From: Streptomyces sp. 549
GTDB taxonomy: Bacteria > Actinomycetota > Actinomycetes > Streptomycetales > Streptomycetaceae
Direction of reading: 5' to 3'
Assembly (NCBI RefSeq): GCF_030124175.1
Contig: NZ_JASKMT010000024.1
Coordinates: 1 to 64,000, forward strand
Length of the DNA: 64,000 nt
Part shown: piece after piece, positions 17,465-26,352 of the stretch
Layout of the letters: every line of letters starts with the position of its first letter
Numbering within the stretch: position 1 is the stretch's first letter
Notes under the pieces: generated by a model
What the model was told of the DNA's origin: nothing
The model's database searches: none
Seen by the model: the letters and a program-made list of their open reading frames with translations, nothing else
Translations under genes and position numbers: made by a program

Positions 17465-17511
17465 AGCGGGCGGCTGGTCACGTCGCGTCGCTGCGGGAGG
17501 TCAGGCCGCGA

Positions 17512-17580
17512 CGAAAGGTCACTCCACGGCGAAGGTCACTCCACGGGGGAACGCCGCTCCGCGAGAGAGGTCACTCCTCG
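17512..17580. repeat. Short repeat of the binding-protein gene end (three copies)
   Basis: On the minus strand GTGGAGTGACCTT(T)CG occurs twice in tandem (17530-17547 and 17512-17529). A third related copy, GAGGAGTGACCTCTCG, spans the real stop codon at 17564-17580. It looks like local duplication of the gene's last codons plus stop. Confidence 0.6.
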
Positions 17581-18932
17581 ACGTCGAGGGACTGCTTGCG
17601 CAGCGACTCGACGCTCTTGGCGTCGGCCTCCGCCAGGGCGTCACCGAGGGAGGACTTGCCGGAGGTCGCGGCCGACGTCCCGTCGCTGATGAAGCGGTAG
17701 GTGTCGGTCATGGTGGGACCCCAGGCGAAGCCGGTGTTCACGTTCTGCGAGGCCTCGGCGAAGACGTCGAAGATCTTCTGCTTGCCGTAGAAGTCCACCG
17801 GCTCCTGGAGCGCGGGCAGTTGTGATCCCGCCTTGGCCGCGGGGAAGAGGCCGCCCTTGCGGTTGAGGATCTCCAGGGCTGCGGGGTCGGAGTTGAGCCA
17901 CAGGGCGAACTTCGACGCCTCGTGGGGGTGTTCGGTGCCGGCCATCACCGTGGTGGTGGAGCCGCCCCAGTTGCCGGCCGCCGAGGCGCCCTTCTCCCAC
18001 TGCGGCATGGGGGCGACGGCCCACTTGCCGGCTGTGCCCTTGGCGTTGTCGCGGATGGTGCTGTAGCCCCAGGCGGCGCTGATCCAGGTGACCACCTCGC
18101 CCTCGTCCCACGCCTTGTACAGGGCGGGGGAGAAGCCCTGCAGGTCGGTGGCGACCAGGTCGTCGTCGATCAGCTTCTGCCAGTAGTCCGCCACTTCACG
18201 GCTCTCGGGCCGGTCGACGGTCACCTTCCAGGTGTCGCCGTCGCGCTCGAACATCTCGGCGCCGTTCTGCCACAGCAGGCCGGTGAACCAGTTCGGGTCG
18301 GTCTGCGAGAAGTGCGTGACGTACTGGTTCTTGTCGGCCGCTTTGATCTTGCGTGCCGCCGCCTCGTACTCGGCCCAGGTGGTGGGGGCGGGGATGCCGA
18401 GCTTGTCGAAGACGTCCTTGCGGTAGAACAGGGCCATGGGGCCGATGTCCTGGGGGACCGCCCAGACGCCGTCCTCGCCGCCGGCCCCGAAGGTGGCCTG
18501 GGACCAGGTCCAGTCCGCGAAGTCGGCCTCGGCCTCGCTCACGCCCTCGCAGGCCGCGATGTCCCGCAGGCCGCCCTTGAGGCGGAAGCTGGCCAGCGAG
18601 TCGTACTCCACCTGCCCGAGGTCGGGGGCCTTGTCCGCCTTGATGGCGTTGGAGAGGTTCTGGTAGGTGCCGGCGTTCCCCGCGGGTGTGGTCTTCACCT
18701 TGACCTGGATGTCCGGGTTCTCGGAGTTCCACAGGGCGACGGCCTCTTCCATGCCGGGCACCCACGACCAGTAGTCCAGCGTCACCTTGCCCTTGCTCGG
18801 CTCGCAGGAAGCGGCGTCCGACGTGCCGCCCCCGTCGTCCCCGCCGGCGCAGCCGGTGAGTGTGACGAGGGTCAGCGCGAGCGCCGGGGCCACCAGTCGG
18901 CGTGGCGTCGGGTAACGCTTCTCAACGGCCAT
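17571..18932 (-). CDS. Sugar ABC transporter substrate-binding lipoprotein
   Basis: 453 residues from ATG 18932, with GAGGAG 8 bases upstream. It has a lipoprotein signal with the lipobox LTGCAGG (Cys near residue 26). The body is SBP_bac_1 (CUT1): VTLDYWSWVPGMEEAVALWN, AVPQDIGPMALFYRKDVFDKLG, GNWGGSTTTVM. It is first gene of the binding protein-permease-permease-GH42 operon and is expected to bind a galactoside outside the cell. A LacI-type palindrome lies 214 bases upstream. Confidence 0.9.
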   Translation of the reverse strand: MAVEKRYPTPRRLVAPALALTLVTLTGCAGGDDGGGTSDAASCEPSKGKVTLDYWSWVPGMEEAVALWNSENPDIQVKVKTTPAGNAGTYQNLSNAIKADKAPDLGQVEYDSLASFRLKGGLRDIAACEGVSEAEADFADWTWSQATFGAGGEDGVWAVPQDIGPMALFYRKDVFDKLGIPAPTTWAEYEAAARKIKAADKNQYVTHFSQTDPNWFTGLLWQNGAEMFERDGDTWKVTVDRPESREVADYWQKLIDDDLVATDLQGFSPALYKAWDEGEVVTWISAAWGYSTIRDNAKGTAGKWAVAPMPQWEKGASAAGNWGGSTTTVMAGTEHPHEASKFALWLNSDPAALEILNRKGGLFPAAKAGSQLPALQEPVDFYGKQKIFDVFAEASQNVNTGFAWGPTMTDTYRFISDGTSAATSGKSSLGDALAEADAKSVESLRKQSLDVEE

Positions 18933-19145
18933 GGTTTCGCTCCTCGTACCTGTTTGCCCGCCCCGGTGGAGCGATGGCGGCAACCATCTGGACACGGCTC
19001 CGCGGAAGTCAACCTGCGTGGAACGAGCGTTTTCTGTTTGTCACCTTTCCGTAACCTGGACTGACCGCTCAGAGGGCCCGTTCAGGGTGTCTGACCTGCA
19101 ATTCTCCCGTCCTGGGAAAATAACGGACCTGGACCCCTCCCGTTC

Positions 19146-19161
19146 ACGTAATCGATTACGT
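19146..19161. promoter_or_regulatory. LacI-type operator palindrome
   Basis: ACGTAATCGATTACGT is a perfect 16-bp palindrome with the central CG that LacI-family regulators favour (AATCGATT core). It lies between the ABC operon (start 18932, minus) and the lacI 3' end, and only 52 bases upstream of an orphan RBS-ATG at 19213. It is the most likely target of the adjacent LacI regulator. Confidence 0.75.
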
Positions 19162-19212
19162 TACGTTCGTTCCACCACCCCGCAGACGCGGCACACCATC
19201 CCAGGAGGGTCG

Positions 19213-19425
19213 ATGACGATCTCCGCCGCGGCCCTTCGGCCTGCCCGGCGTCACACCGACTCCCGCCCGACGTACCGGGCGCGGATCGCGACGGTCCTGC
19301 GCTCGGATCTGCCGTCCAGGCGTTCCAGGAGCAGCCGGGCGCAGGACTGGCCGACCTCCTTGGCCGGATACCGGATGGTGCTCAGCCGGGGCCGGACCAG
19401 CGACGCGAACTCGATGTCGTCATGA
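19213..19425 (+). pseudogene. Orphan start site, possible remnant of a lost LacI-controlled gene
   Basis: CAGGAGGGTCG followed by ATG at 19213 is a very good ribosome site. The first 13 codons read as a plausible protein start (MTISAAALRPARR), but the frame then runs antisense through the 3' end of lacI and stops at 19423-19425. The simplest reading is a deletion that removed a divergently transcribed gene and left its operator, ribosome site and first codons. A short functional peptide is possible but less likely. Confidence 0.35.
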
Positions 19426-20243
19426 CCGACCAGCGCCACGTCCCCTGGCACGTCCAGACCCAGGTGCTCGGCCATCTCCAGCGCCCCCACGGCCGTCACG
19501 TCGTTGGCGCAGAACACCGCCTCCGGTGGCCGGCGGTGCCGCATCAGCCGGCCGAAGCCCACCGCACCGACCTCCCTGGTGTGCTCTCCGTGCGTGATGA
19601 GCCCCTCGGGCAGCGTCAGGCCGAGTTCGGCCGCCTCCGCCCGCACCCGGTCCAGCCGCGGGTCGCCGCCGGTCGCGTCGCGCGGCCCGGCGATCATCCC
19701 GATGCGCCGGCGGCCCGAGGCGACGACCCGGCCCAGCGCCTCGCGGACGGCGTCCCGCGCGTCCGGCGTCACCAGGTCGACCTCGCCGAACGGGATGTCG
19801 GCGCTGACCACGGCGGGAATGCCCGCAGCCGACAGCACCTCGAAGTCGGCGGGCGCCAGGCGGAACGGCGTGATCACCACCCCCGCCAGCCGTTGGTGCA
19901 CCGCCTCCTGGAGAAAGGTCCGCTCCTCGTCGCGGCGGGCCAGCGTGTTGCACACCACCACGTGGTAGCCGGGGCCGCGCAGCGCCTCCTGCAGTCCGTG
20001 CGCCAACTGCGCGTAGAACGGGTTCGCGATGTCCGGGACCACCAGCGCGACCAGCATCGACCGCCCGGTGCGCAGGCTGCGCGCGACGGGGTTGACCGTG
20101 AAGCCCAGCTCGGCGATCGCCGCCTCCACGGCCTGCCGGGTCTCCGCGGTGACCGGCCGCTTCCCGCTGAGCACGTAGGAAACAGTCGCCGAGGACACCC
20201 CCGCGGCCCGTGCCACGTCGCTCATGGTGACCGGCTGCCTCAC
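19251..20243 (-). CDS. LacI family transcriptional regulator
   Basis: 330 residues. GTG 20243 is preferred over the ATG seven codons later because AGGGAG lies 7 bases before it. The helix-turn-helix is at residues 8-30 (MSDVARAAGVSSATVSYVLSG), with hinge helix NPVARSLRTGRS, then a periplasmic-binding-protein-like sensor (VALVVPDIANPFYAQL, GHDDIEFASLVRPRLSTIRYP). It probably represses the galactoside genes until a sugar is bound. The C-terminus ends abruptly at ...GRESV directly against the orphan start site, consistent with a deletion junction. Confidence 0.9.
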   Translation of the reverse strand: MRQPVTMSDVARAAGVSSATVSYVLSGKRPVTAETRQAVEAAIAELGFTVNPVARSLRTGRSMLVALVVPDIANPFYAQLAHGLQEALRGPGYHVVVCNTLARRDEERTFLQEAVHQRLAGVVITPFRLAPADFEVLSAAGIPAVVSADIPFGEVDLVTPDARDAVREALGRVVASGRRRIGMIAGPRDATGGDPRLDRVRAEAAELGLTLPEGLITHGEHTREVGAVGFGRLMRHRRPPEAVFCANDVTAVGALEMAEHLGLDVPGDVALVGHDDIEFASLVRPRLSTIRYPAKEVGQSCARLLLERLDGRSERRTVAIRARYVGRESV

Positions 20244-20469
20244 GATTCTTCTCCCTCTGTCGGCTGCCGCCGCACCCGGTCGCGACCACCGCGGGTCGCG
20301 GGCGCCGCGACAGGGGGCTGACCTGCGCGACCATACCGCCGGTCCCCGCGGCCCCGCCCGGCGGCGGTCCGGCCGCCGGGCGGACATGGCCCCGGGGACG
20401 CGGCTGGACCCCCAACGCGGGCGCCGACACCCCGTCGCGCCCGACGCCCCCGTCACACCCGACGCCCCC

Positions 20470-20492
20470 GGTGCACCCCGTCGCGGTGCACC
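20470..20492. promoter_or_regulatory. Twin GGTGCACC palindromes upstream of the alpha-galactosidase gene
   Basis: The 8-bp palindrome GGTGCACC occurs at 20470-20477 and 20485-20492, 15 bases apart, about 55 bases before GTG 20545. The 300-base gap between lacI and this gene holds no other clear element and no copy of the AATCGATT operator. Confidence 0.35.
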
Positions 20493-20544
20493 CTGTAACG
20501 AACAACGCCCGGCGTGCCCGGGAACCACGAGTGAGGAGACGGGC

Positions 20545-22713
20545 GTGCCACTGGCCCAGTACGACCCGGCCGACGGCCTGCTGCTGCTGACCGCGGGGCG
20601 GTCCAGCTACGCCGTCCGCCTCGACCCCGCCGCCCGCAGCCCCCGGCTCGTCCACTGGGGAGCCCGCATCACCCCCGAGGACGCCCGCGCCCTGCCCCTC
20701 GCGAACGGCCCCGACGACAGCTTCGCCGGCCCCTGGGACGCCACCGAGGAACTGCCCGTCGAGGCGGGCCCCCGCTACGGCCCGCCCGCCGTCACCGTGC
20801 GCTTCGCCGACGGCGGCCACCTGCTCGACCCGGCTCTGGACGGCTGCACGGTGCACGAGGAGGACGGCCGGACCAGGGCCGTCGTCACCCTGTCCGACCG
20901 CCGCCGCCCGTTCGCCTGGGAACTGCACTACACCGTCCGGCCCGGCAGCGACGTCGTCGAACGCCGAGTGCGCTACCGGCACACCGGCGGCCCGCAGGAC
21001 GGCCCGATCGTGCTCACCCGCTGGTCCTCGGCGCAGTGGACCCTGCCGCACCTGGAGGACTACCGGCTCAGCTCCGTGCACGGCGGCTGGGGCACGGAGG
21101 GACGGCTGACCCGCACCCCGCTGCCGTTCGGCGAGACCACCCTGACCAGCCGACGCGGCCACACCGGCCACGACGCCGGCCCGTGGGCGGTCCTCGACGA
21201 CGGCTCCACCGGCGAGGACCACGGCGAGGCCTGGACCGTGCAGCTCGCCACGAGCGGCAGCTGGCGGATGACCGTCCAGCGCACGGCCGACGGCCGCTGC
21301 GCGGTGACCGCCGGCGCCGGGCACGAGGGCGTCGAGCAGGTGCTCGACCCCGGGGAGAGCCTGCTCACCCCGCTCAGCGCTGCCGCCAGGACGGCCGGCG
21401 GCTTCGGCGCGGCCGGCCGCGCCCAGCACCGCTGGCTGCGCGAGCACGTACTGCCCCGGCCCGAGGAGGTCCGGCCGGTCCTGTACAACTCGTGGGAGGC
21501 GACCGGGTTCGAGGTCACCGAGGACAACCAGCGGGCCCTCGCCGAGCGGGCCGCGGCCATGGGCGTCGAGCTTTTTGTCGTGGACGACGGCTGGTTCGGC
21601 CGCCGCGACGACGACCGGGCCGGGCTCGGCGACTGGACACCCCACCACCGGCGCTTCCCCCAGGGCCTGCGCCCGCTCGCCGACCACGTGCACACGCTGG
21701 GCATGCGGTTCGGGCTGTGGGTCGAGCCGGAGATGTTCAACGCCGACAGCGACCTGCACCGCACGCACCCGGACTGGACCGCGCACACCCCCGGCCCCGA
21801 GCCGACGCCGCGCCGCAACCAGCTGATGCTCGACTTCACCCGGGACGACGTCGTCGACTGGGCCACCGAGGTGCTGTCCACGACCGTGCGGGACAACGGC
21901 GTCGACTTCCTCAAGTGGGACTTCAACCGCTCCGTGACCGAGGGCGGCGGCGCCCCCGGCGCGGCCCGCTCCCGGTACGTCCACCACGCCGAGGGCTTCC
22001 ACGAGGTGCTGGACCGGCTGCGTTCCCGCTTCCCCGACCTGCGGGTGGAGTCCTGCGCCGGCGGCGGCGGCCGGGTCGACGCCGCCGTCCTGCGCCGCAC
22101 CGACCAGGTGTGGCCGTCGGACAACACCGACCCCGTGGACCGGCTCGCGATCCAGGACGGCTTCACCCAGGTGTGGCCCGCCGCCGTGATGTCGTCCTGG
22201 GTGACCGACAGCCCCAACTTCCTGACCGGCCGCCGCACCCCGCTGCGGTTCCGCTTCCACGCAGCCATGGCCGGTGTGCTCGGCGTCGGCGGCGACCTGA
22301 TGAAGTGGTCCCCGGAGCAACTGGCCGAGGCCGCCGACCTGGTGGCCGCCTACAAGCAGGTCAGGCACCTGGTGCAGCACGGCGACCACCACCGGCTGCG
22401 GCGCGCGGCCCCCGGCCGCAGCGACGCGGTGGCGTACGTGCGGGCGGACGGGGGCGAGGCGGCGGTCCTGGTACGGCGGCCGGACGCCGGCTTCCACCCC
22501 GCCGAACCACCCCTGCGCGTACCGGGGTTGCGAGCCGACGCCGTGTTCACCGTGGACGCGGCCTCCCCGGGCTCGGCGGGGGCGTCCCCGGGGCCGGCCG
22601 GGGCGTCCCTGCGTCTGTCGGGTGCGGCGCTCGCCGCCCACGGGCTGCCGGTGGAGCTGCCGCCGGGCGAGTACCGCAGCGCGCTGGTGTGGCTGCGCGG
22701 CAACGAGCGGTGA
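20545..22713 (+). CDS. GH36 alpha-galactosidase
   Basis: 722 residues, the usual size for bacterial GH36. GTG 20545 has GAGGAG upstream. Removes terminal alpha-galactose from melibiose- or raffinose-type sugars in the cytoplasm; no signal peptide. The nucleophile Asp is in FLKWDFNR near residue 459, the acid/base Asp in PSDNTDP near 526; also VLYNSWEATGFEVTEDNQ and GLWVEPEMFN typical of the family. There is a low-complexity Ala/Ser/Pro insert near the C-terminus (about 672-692). Divergent from lacI. Confidence 0.93.
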   Translation: MPLAQYDPADGLLLLTAGRSSYAVRLDPAARSPRLVHWGARITPEDARALPLANGPDDSFAGPWDATEELPVEAGPRYGPPAVTVRFADGGHLLDPALDGCTVHEEDGRTRAVVTLSDRRRPFAWELHYTVRPGSDVVERRVRYRHTGGPQDGPIVLTRWSSAQWTLPHLEDYRLSSVHGGWGTEGRLTRTPLPFGETTLTSRRGHTGHDAGPWAVLDDGSTGEDHGEAWTVQLATSGSWRMTVQRTADGRCAVTAGAGHEGVEQVLDPGESLLTPLSAAARTAGGFGAAGRAQHRWLREHVLPRPEEVRPVLYNSWEATGFEVTEDNQRALAERAAAMGVELFVVDDGWFGRRDDDRAGLGDWTPHHRRFPQGLRPLADHVHTLGMRFGLWVEPEMFNADSDLHRTHPDWTAHTPGPEPTPRRNQLMLDFTRDDVVDWATEVLSTTVRDNGVDFLKWDFNRSVTEGGGAPGAARSRYVHHAEGFHEVLDRLRSRFPDLRVESCAGGGGRVDAAVLRRTDQVWPSDNTDPVDRLAIQDGFTQVWPAAVMSSWVTDSPNFLTGRRTPLRFRFHAAMAGVLGVGGDLMKWSPEQLAEAADLVAAYKQVRHLVQHGDHHRLRRAAPGRSDAVAYVRADGGEAAVLVRRPDAGFHPAEPPLRVPGLRADAVFTVDAASPGSAGASPGPAGASLRLSGAALAAHGLPVELPPGEYRSALVWLRGNER

Positions 22714-22814
22714 GCCCGCGGGCGGGCGGGCGTACGCCGGTGGTAGGCCCTGCGTCTGCGGGGGCCGGGCGGGACGGCGGCGGGTGGCGGGTCAGACCGA
22801 TTCGGTAGCTTCGA

Positions 22815-23993
22815 TCAGGTGAGTCCGGCGCTGCGGGCGCGTTCGACGGCCGGCCCGATCGCCGCGGCCACCGCCGCCACGTCCGCCTGCGTCGAGGTGT
22901 GGCCGAGCGAGAAGCGCAGCGTGCCGCGCGCCAGCTCCGGGTCCGCGCCGGTGGCGAGCACCACGTGGCTGGGCTGGGCGATGCCCGCCGTGCAGGCCGA
23001 TCCGGTGGAGCACTCGATGCCCTGGGCGTCCAGCAGGAGCAGCAGCGAGTCCCCTTCACAACCGGGGAACGCGAAGTGCGCGTTGGCGGGCAGCCGCCCC
23101 TCGGACGCCGGGTCGCCGCCCAGTACCGCGTCCGGGACGGCTGCGCGGACCTGAGCGACGAGCGAGTCCCGCAGCGCGCCCACCTCCTTCGCGAACCGCT
23201 CCTGCCGTGCCGCGGCGACCTCGGCGGCGACCGCGAAGGCGGCGACCGCGGGCACGTCCAGCGTGCCGGAGCGCACCTCCCGCTCCTGGCCGCCGCCGTG
23301 CAGCAGCGGCACCGGCGTCTGGTCCCGGCCCAGCAGCAGCGCGCCGACCCCGTACGGGCCGCCGACCTTGTGCCCGCTGACAGTCATCGCGGACAGCCCC
23401 GAAGCGGCGAAACCCACCGGCACCTGCCCGACGGCCTGCACCGCGTCGCTGTGCATCGGCACGCCGAACTCGGCCGCCACGGCGGCCAGTTCCGACACGG
23501 GCTGGAGCGTGCCGATCTCGTTGTTGGCCCACATCACGCTGACCAGGGCGACATTCTCCCCGCCCCCCGGCTCGCGCTCCAGCGCGGCCCGCAGCACCTG
23601 CGGGTGCACCCGCCCGTGGCCGTCCACCGGCAGCCACTCCACCAGGGCGCCCTCGTGGTCCGCCAGCCAGTGCACCGCGTCCAGCACGGCGTGGTGCTCG
23701 ACGGGACTGGCGAGGATCCGGGTCCGGGCGGGGTCTGCGTCCCGCCGGGCCCAGTACAGGCCCTTGACCGCGAGGTTGTCGGACTCGGTGCCGCCCGCGG
23801 TGAAGACCACCTCGCTGGGGCGGGCGCCCAGCGCGGCGGCGAGGCGTTCGCGGGCCTCCTCGACGGTACGGCGGGCCCGCCGGCCGGCCGCGTGCAGCGA
23901 GGACGCGTTCCCGGTGACGGCGAGCTGGGCGGTCATCTCCCGCACCGCCTCCGGAAGCATGGGGGTGGTGGCGGCGTGATCGAGGTAGGCCAT
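22815..23993 (-). CDS. Cysteine desulfurase (NifS/IscS-like)
   Basis: 392 residues, PLP-dependent class V aminotransferase fold. Seen: N-terminal YLDHAATTP; the PLP Lys in VSGHKVGGPYG near residue 207; the active-site Cys in STGSACTAG near 332. It supplies persulfide sulfur, most probably to MnmA (encoded about 10 kb to the left on the same strand) and possibly Fe-S assembly. On the minus strand TAGACT (24009-24004) sits 10 bases before the ATG with no strong ribosome site, so its leader is very short. Confidence 0.93.
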   Translation of the reverse strand: MAYLDHAATTPMLPEAVREMTAQLAVTGNASSLHAAGRRARRTVEEARERLAAALGARPSEVVFTAGGTESDNLAVKGLYWARRDADPARTRILASPVEHHAVLDAVHWLADHEGALVEWLPVDGHGRVHPQVLRAALEREPGGGENVALVSVMWANNEIGTLQPVSELAAVAAEFGVPMHSDAVQAVGQVPVGFAASGLSAMTVSGHKVGGPYGVGALLLGRDQTPVPLLHGGGQEREVRSGTLDVPAVAAFAVAAEVAAARQERFAKEVGALRDSLVAQVRAAVPDAVLGGDPASEGRLPANAHFAFPGCEGDSLLLLLDAQGIECSTGSACTAGIAQPSHVVLATGADPELARGTLRFSLGHTSTQADVAAVAAAIGPAVERARSAGLT

Positions 23994-24101
23994 GGTGGCG
24001 ACCAGTCTACGAGCCCTGCCCGGCCGCCCTGAGGGCGCACGGCAGGCGCACTGCGGGCGGTGGACGCAGCGCCGTCCCCCGGCCCCCGCCCGCGGCGGGT
24101 T

Positions 24102-24992
24102 TCATCCCGCGCCAGGGAGGGACCGGGCCGCGTCCGGGTCGTCGAGCACGGCGAGCAGGTCCCCGTGCCGCTCCAGGCGGCCGGGCAGGTCGTGGATGTC
24201 GAAGGCCAGCTCCGACGCTTCCTCGCAGCCCTCCACCTCCTCCCACGTGACGGGCATGGAGACGGTGGGCGCGGGCCGCGCCCTGGCGGTGTACGGCGTG
24301 GCGGTGGTCTTGGCCGCGTTGTTCTGGCTGTGGTCGATGAACACCTTGCCCGGCCGCAGCGCCCGGTCCATCCGGTGCACCGCGAGGCCGGGCAGCTCCC
24401 GCTCGGCCTCGGCCGCCAGCTCCTTGGCGTAGTCGGTGACCTCGGTGGACGGGGTGGGGCGCAGCGGAACGAGCAGGTGCAGGCCCTTGGACCCGGACGT
24501 CTTGGGACAGGCCGCCAGCCCGTCCGCCGCCAGGCGCTCGCGCAGCCACCCGGCCACGGTGCAGCACAGCACCACGTCGGCGGGCGGTCCCGGATCCAGG
24601 TCGAACACCAGCCGGTCCGCCTGCTCGGGCGCGTCAGCCCGCCACTGCGGGGTGTGGAACTCGGTCACCAGGTTGGCCGCCCACATCAGGGAGGGCAGGT
24701 CCTCGACCAGGACCTGCCGGGCCGTCGTCCGGCTGGACCGCGGCACCTCGGCCGTCGTCACCCACTCGGGTGTGCCCGGCGGCACGTTCTTGGCGAAGAA
24801 CGCGCCGCCTTCCGGGCCGTCGGGGTAGCGCAGGAAGCTCACCGGGCGTCCGGCCAGCTGGGGGAGCAGGACGGGCGCCGCGGACGCGTAGTAGTGCAGC
24901 AGCTCGCCCTTGGTGGTGCCGTCGGGGTAGAGGACCTTGTCCAGGTTGCTGAGGGACAGCTTTCTGCCCTCCACGATCGTGATCGGCGGCAT
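24102..24992 (-). CDS. LigD-type NHEJ polymerase/primase domain protein
   Basis: 296 residues, only the polymerase (archaeo-eukaryotic primase-like) domain of LigD with no ligase or nuclease domain. Starts with LSNLDKVLYPDGTTKGELLHYY; the catalytic acidic pair is in FDLDPGPPADV near residues 130-140, then SKGLHLLVPL, and VFIDHSQNN. It fills in ends and adds ribonucleotides during non-homologous end joining. It is divergent from ku with a gap of only 51 bases, as expected for partners. The ATP-dependent ligase must be elsewhere in the genome. Confidence 0.92.
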   Translation of the reverse strand: MPPITIVEGRKLSLSNLDKVLYPDGTTKGELLHYYASAAPVLLPQLAGRPVSFLRYPDGPEGGAFFAKNVPPGTPEWVTTAEVPRSSRTTARQVLVEDLPSLMWAANLVTEFHTPQWRADAPEQADRLVFDLDPGPPADVVLCCTVAGWLRERLAADGLAACPKTSGSKGLHLLVPLRPTPSTEVTDYAKELAAEAERELPGLAVHRMDRALRPGKVFIDHSQNNAAKTTATPYTARARPAPTVSMPVTWEEVEGCEEASELAFDIHDLPGRLERHGDLLAVLDDPDAARSLPGAG

Positions 24993-25043
24993 ACCCTGAG
25001 AATCGCACGAAAATCAGACATTGCGCCACAGTGGAGGTGTTCC

Positions 25044-26249
25044 GTGCGGTCCATCTGGAAAGGAGCCATCTCCTTCGGCCTGGTCAGCATCCCCATCCAG
25101 CTGTACGGCGCGACCGAGAACCACAGCGTCAGCTTCCACCAGATCCACACCAAGGACGGCTGCGGAGGCCGCATCCGCTACCGCAAGGTGTGCGAGACCG
25201 AAGGTGTGGAGGTGCCGTCGGACGAGATCGGCAAGGGCTTCAGCGACGACGCCGGGGACACCGTGCTGCTCACCGACGCCGACCTCGCCTCGCTGCCGCT
25301 GCCCACGGCCAGGACCATCGAGATCCTCACCTTCATCCCGGCCTCCGACATCGACCCCATCCAGCTCGACCGGGCCTACTACCTGGGCGCCGAGACCGCG
25401 GCGGCGGCCAAACCGTACGTGCTGCTGCGGGAGGCCCTGGAGCACACGGGCAAGGCCGCCGTCGCCAGGTTCGCCCTGCGCGGCCGGGAGTCCCTGGGTC
25501 TGCTGCGCGTGGTGGAGGGCACGCTCGTGCTGCACTCCATGCTGTGGCCGGACGAGGTCCGCGCGGCCGACGGACTGGCGCCGTCCCCGGACGTCACCGT
25601 GCGCGAGGCCGAACTCGGCCTGGCGGAAACCCTGATGGACTCTCTCGGAGACCTGGACTGGACCGACCTGCACGACGAGTACCGGCACGCCGTCGAGGAG
25701 CTGGTCGCCGCCAAGCTGGAGGGCCGCACCCCCGAGGAGCAGCCCGCGCAGCCCACCGGCGGCAGGGTCATCGACCTCATGGCCGCGCTGGAGAACAGCG
25801 TGGCCGCCGCCCGCCAGGCCCGCGAGGGCGACAGGGGCGGGGCGACCATCCACCCCATCACGGCCCAGGGCCGGGCGTCGCAGTCCAAGAAGGCGGCGGG
25901 TGGCGAGTCGGGGGACGAGGCGGAGGAGAGCGCGCCCGCGAAGAAGTCCACCGCGAAGAAGGCACCGGCGAAGAAGGCCGTGAGCAAGCAGGCGCCCGCC
26001 AAGAAGACGGCGGCCAAGAAGGCCGCGGCGAAGAAGAGCGCGACGGAGAAGCCGGTCGCGAAGAAGGCGGCAAGCAAGCAGGCGGCGGGGGGCAGCCGCA
26101 CCTCGGCCAAGGACGGCAGCAAGTCCACCGCCTCGCGCCAGCCCGCGAAGAAGACCGGCAAGGCGGCGGCGAAGACCACGACGCGCGAGACCGCGGCCAA
26201 GAAGACCACCGCGTCCCGCGGAACGGCCGGTCGCCGCAAGGCTTCCTGA
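25044..26249 (+). CDS. ku: Ku DNA end-binding protein with Lys/Ala-rich tail
   Basis: 401 residues from GTG 25044, with GGAGG upstream. Residues 1-255 are the bacterial Ku core (RSIWKGAISFGLVSIPIQLY start; a dimer ring that threads broken DNA ends). Bacterial Ku is usually about 270-300 residues; here an extra ~120-residue tail rich in KKAPAKKA-type repeats, like histone H1 C-termini, is added and should bind DNA non-specifically. Works with the adjacent LigD polymerase in end joining. Confidence 0.93.
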   Translation: MRSIWKGAISFGLVSIPIQLYGATENHSVSFHQIHTKDGCGGRIRYRKVCETEGVEVPSDEIGKGFSDDAGDTVLLTDADLASLPLPTARTIEILTFIPASDIDPIQLDRAYYLGAETAAAAKPYVLLREALEHTGKAAVARFALRGRESLGLLRVVEGTLVLHSMLWPDEVRAADGLAPSPDVTVREAELGLAETLMDSLGDLDWTDLHDEYRHAVEELVAAKLEGRTPEEQPAQPTGGRVIDLMAALENSVAAARQAREGDRGGATIHPITAQGRASQSKKAAGGESGDEAEESAPAKKSTAKKAPAKKAVSKQAPAKKTAAKKAAAKKSATEKPVAKKAASKQAAGGSRTSAKDGSKSTASRQPAKKTGKAAAKTTTRETAAKKTTASRGTAGRRKAS

Positions 26250-26352
26250 GGGCCAGGCCGAGGACCGGACGAATTCCGGCACCTGTGCCCGGCCAGGTCA
26301 CGGAACGATCACAGTGCCCGTTTCTGACCGCCTGCTGCACCAACCTGTGCAC

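Noticed and set aside
19420..22641. 1073-codon open frame on the minus strand across the alpha-galactosidase and lacI genes
   Set aside because: It is antisense to the GH36 gene, whose catalytic motifs are intact, and its composition (Gly/Arg/Ala/Val runs) is that of a GC-rich shadow frame.
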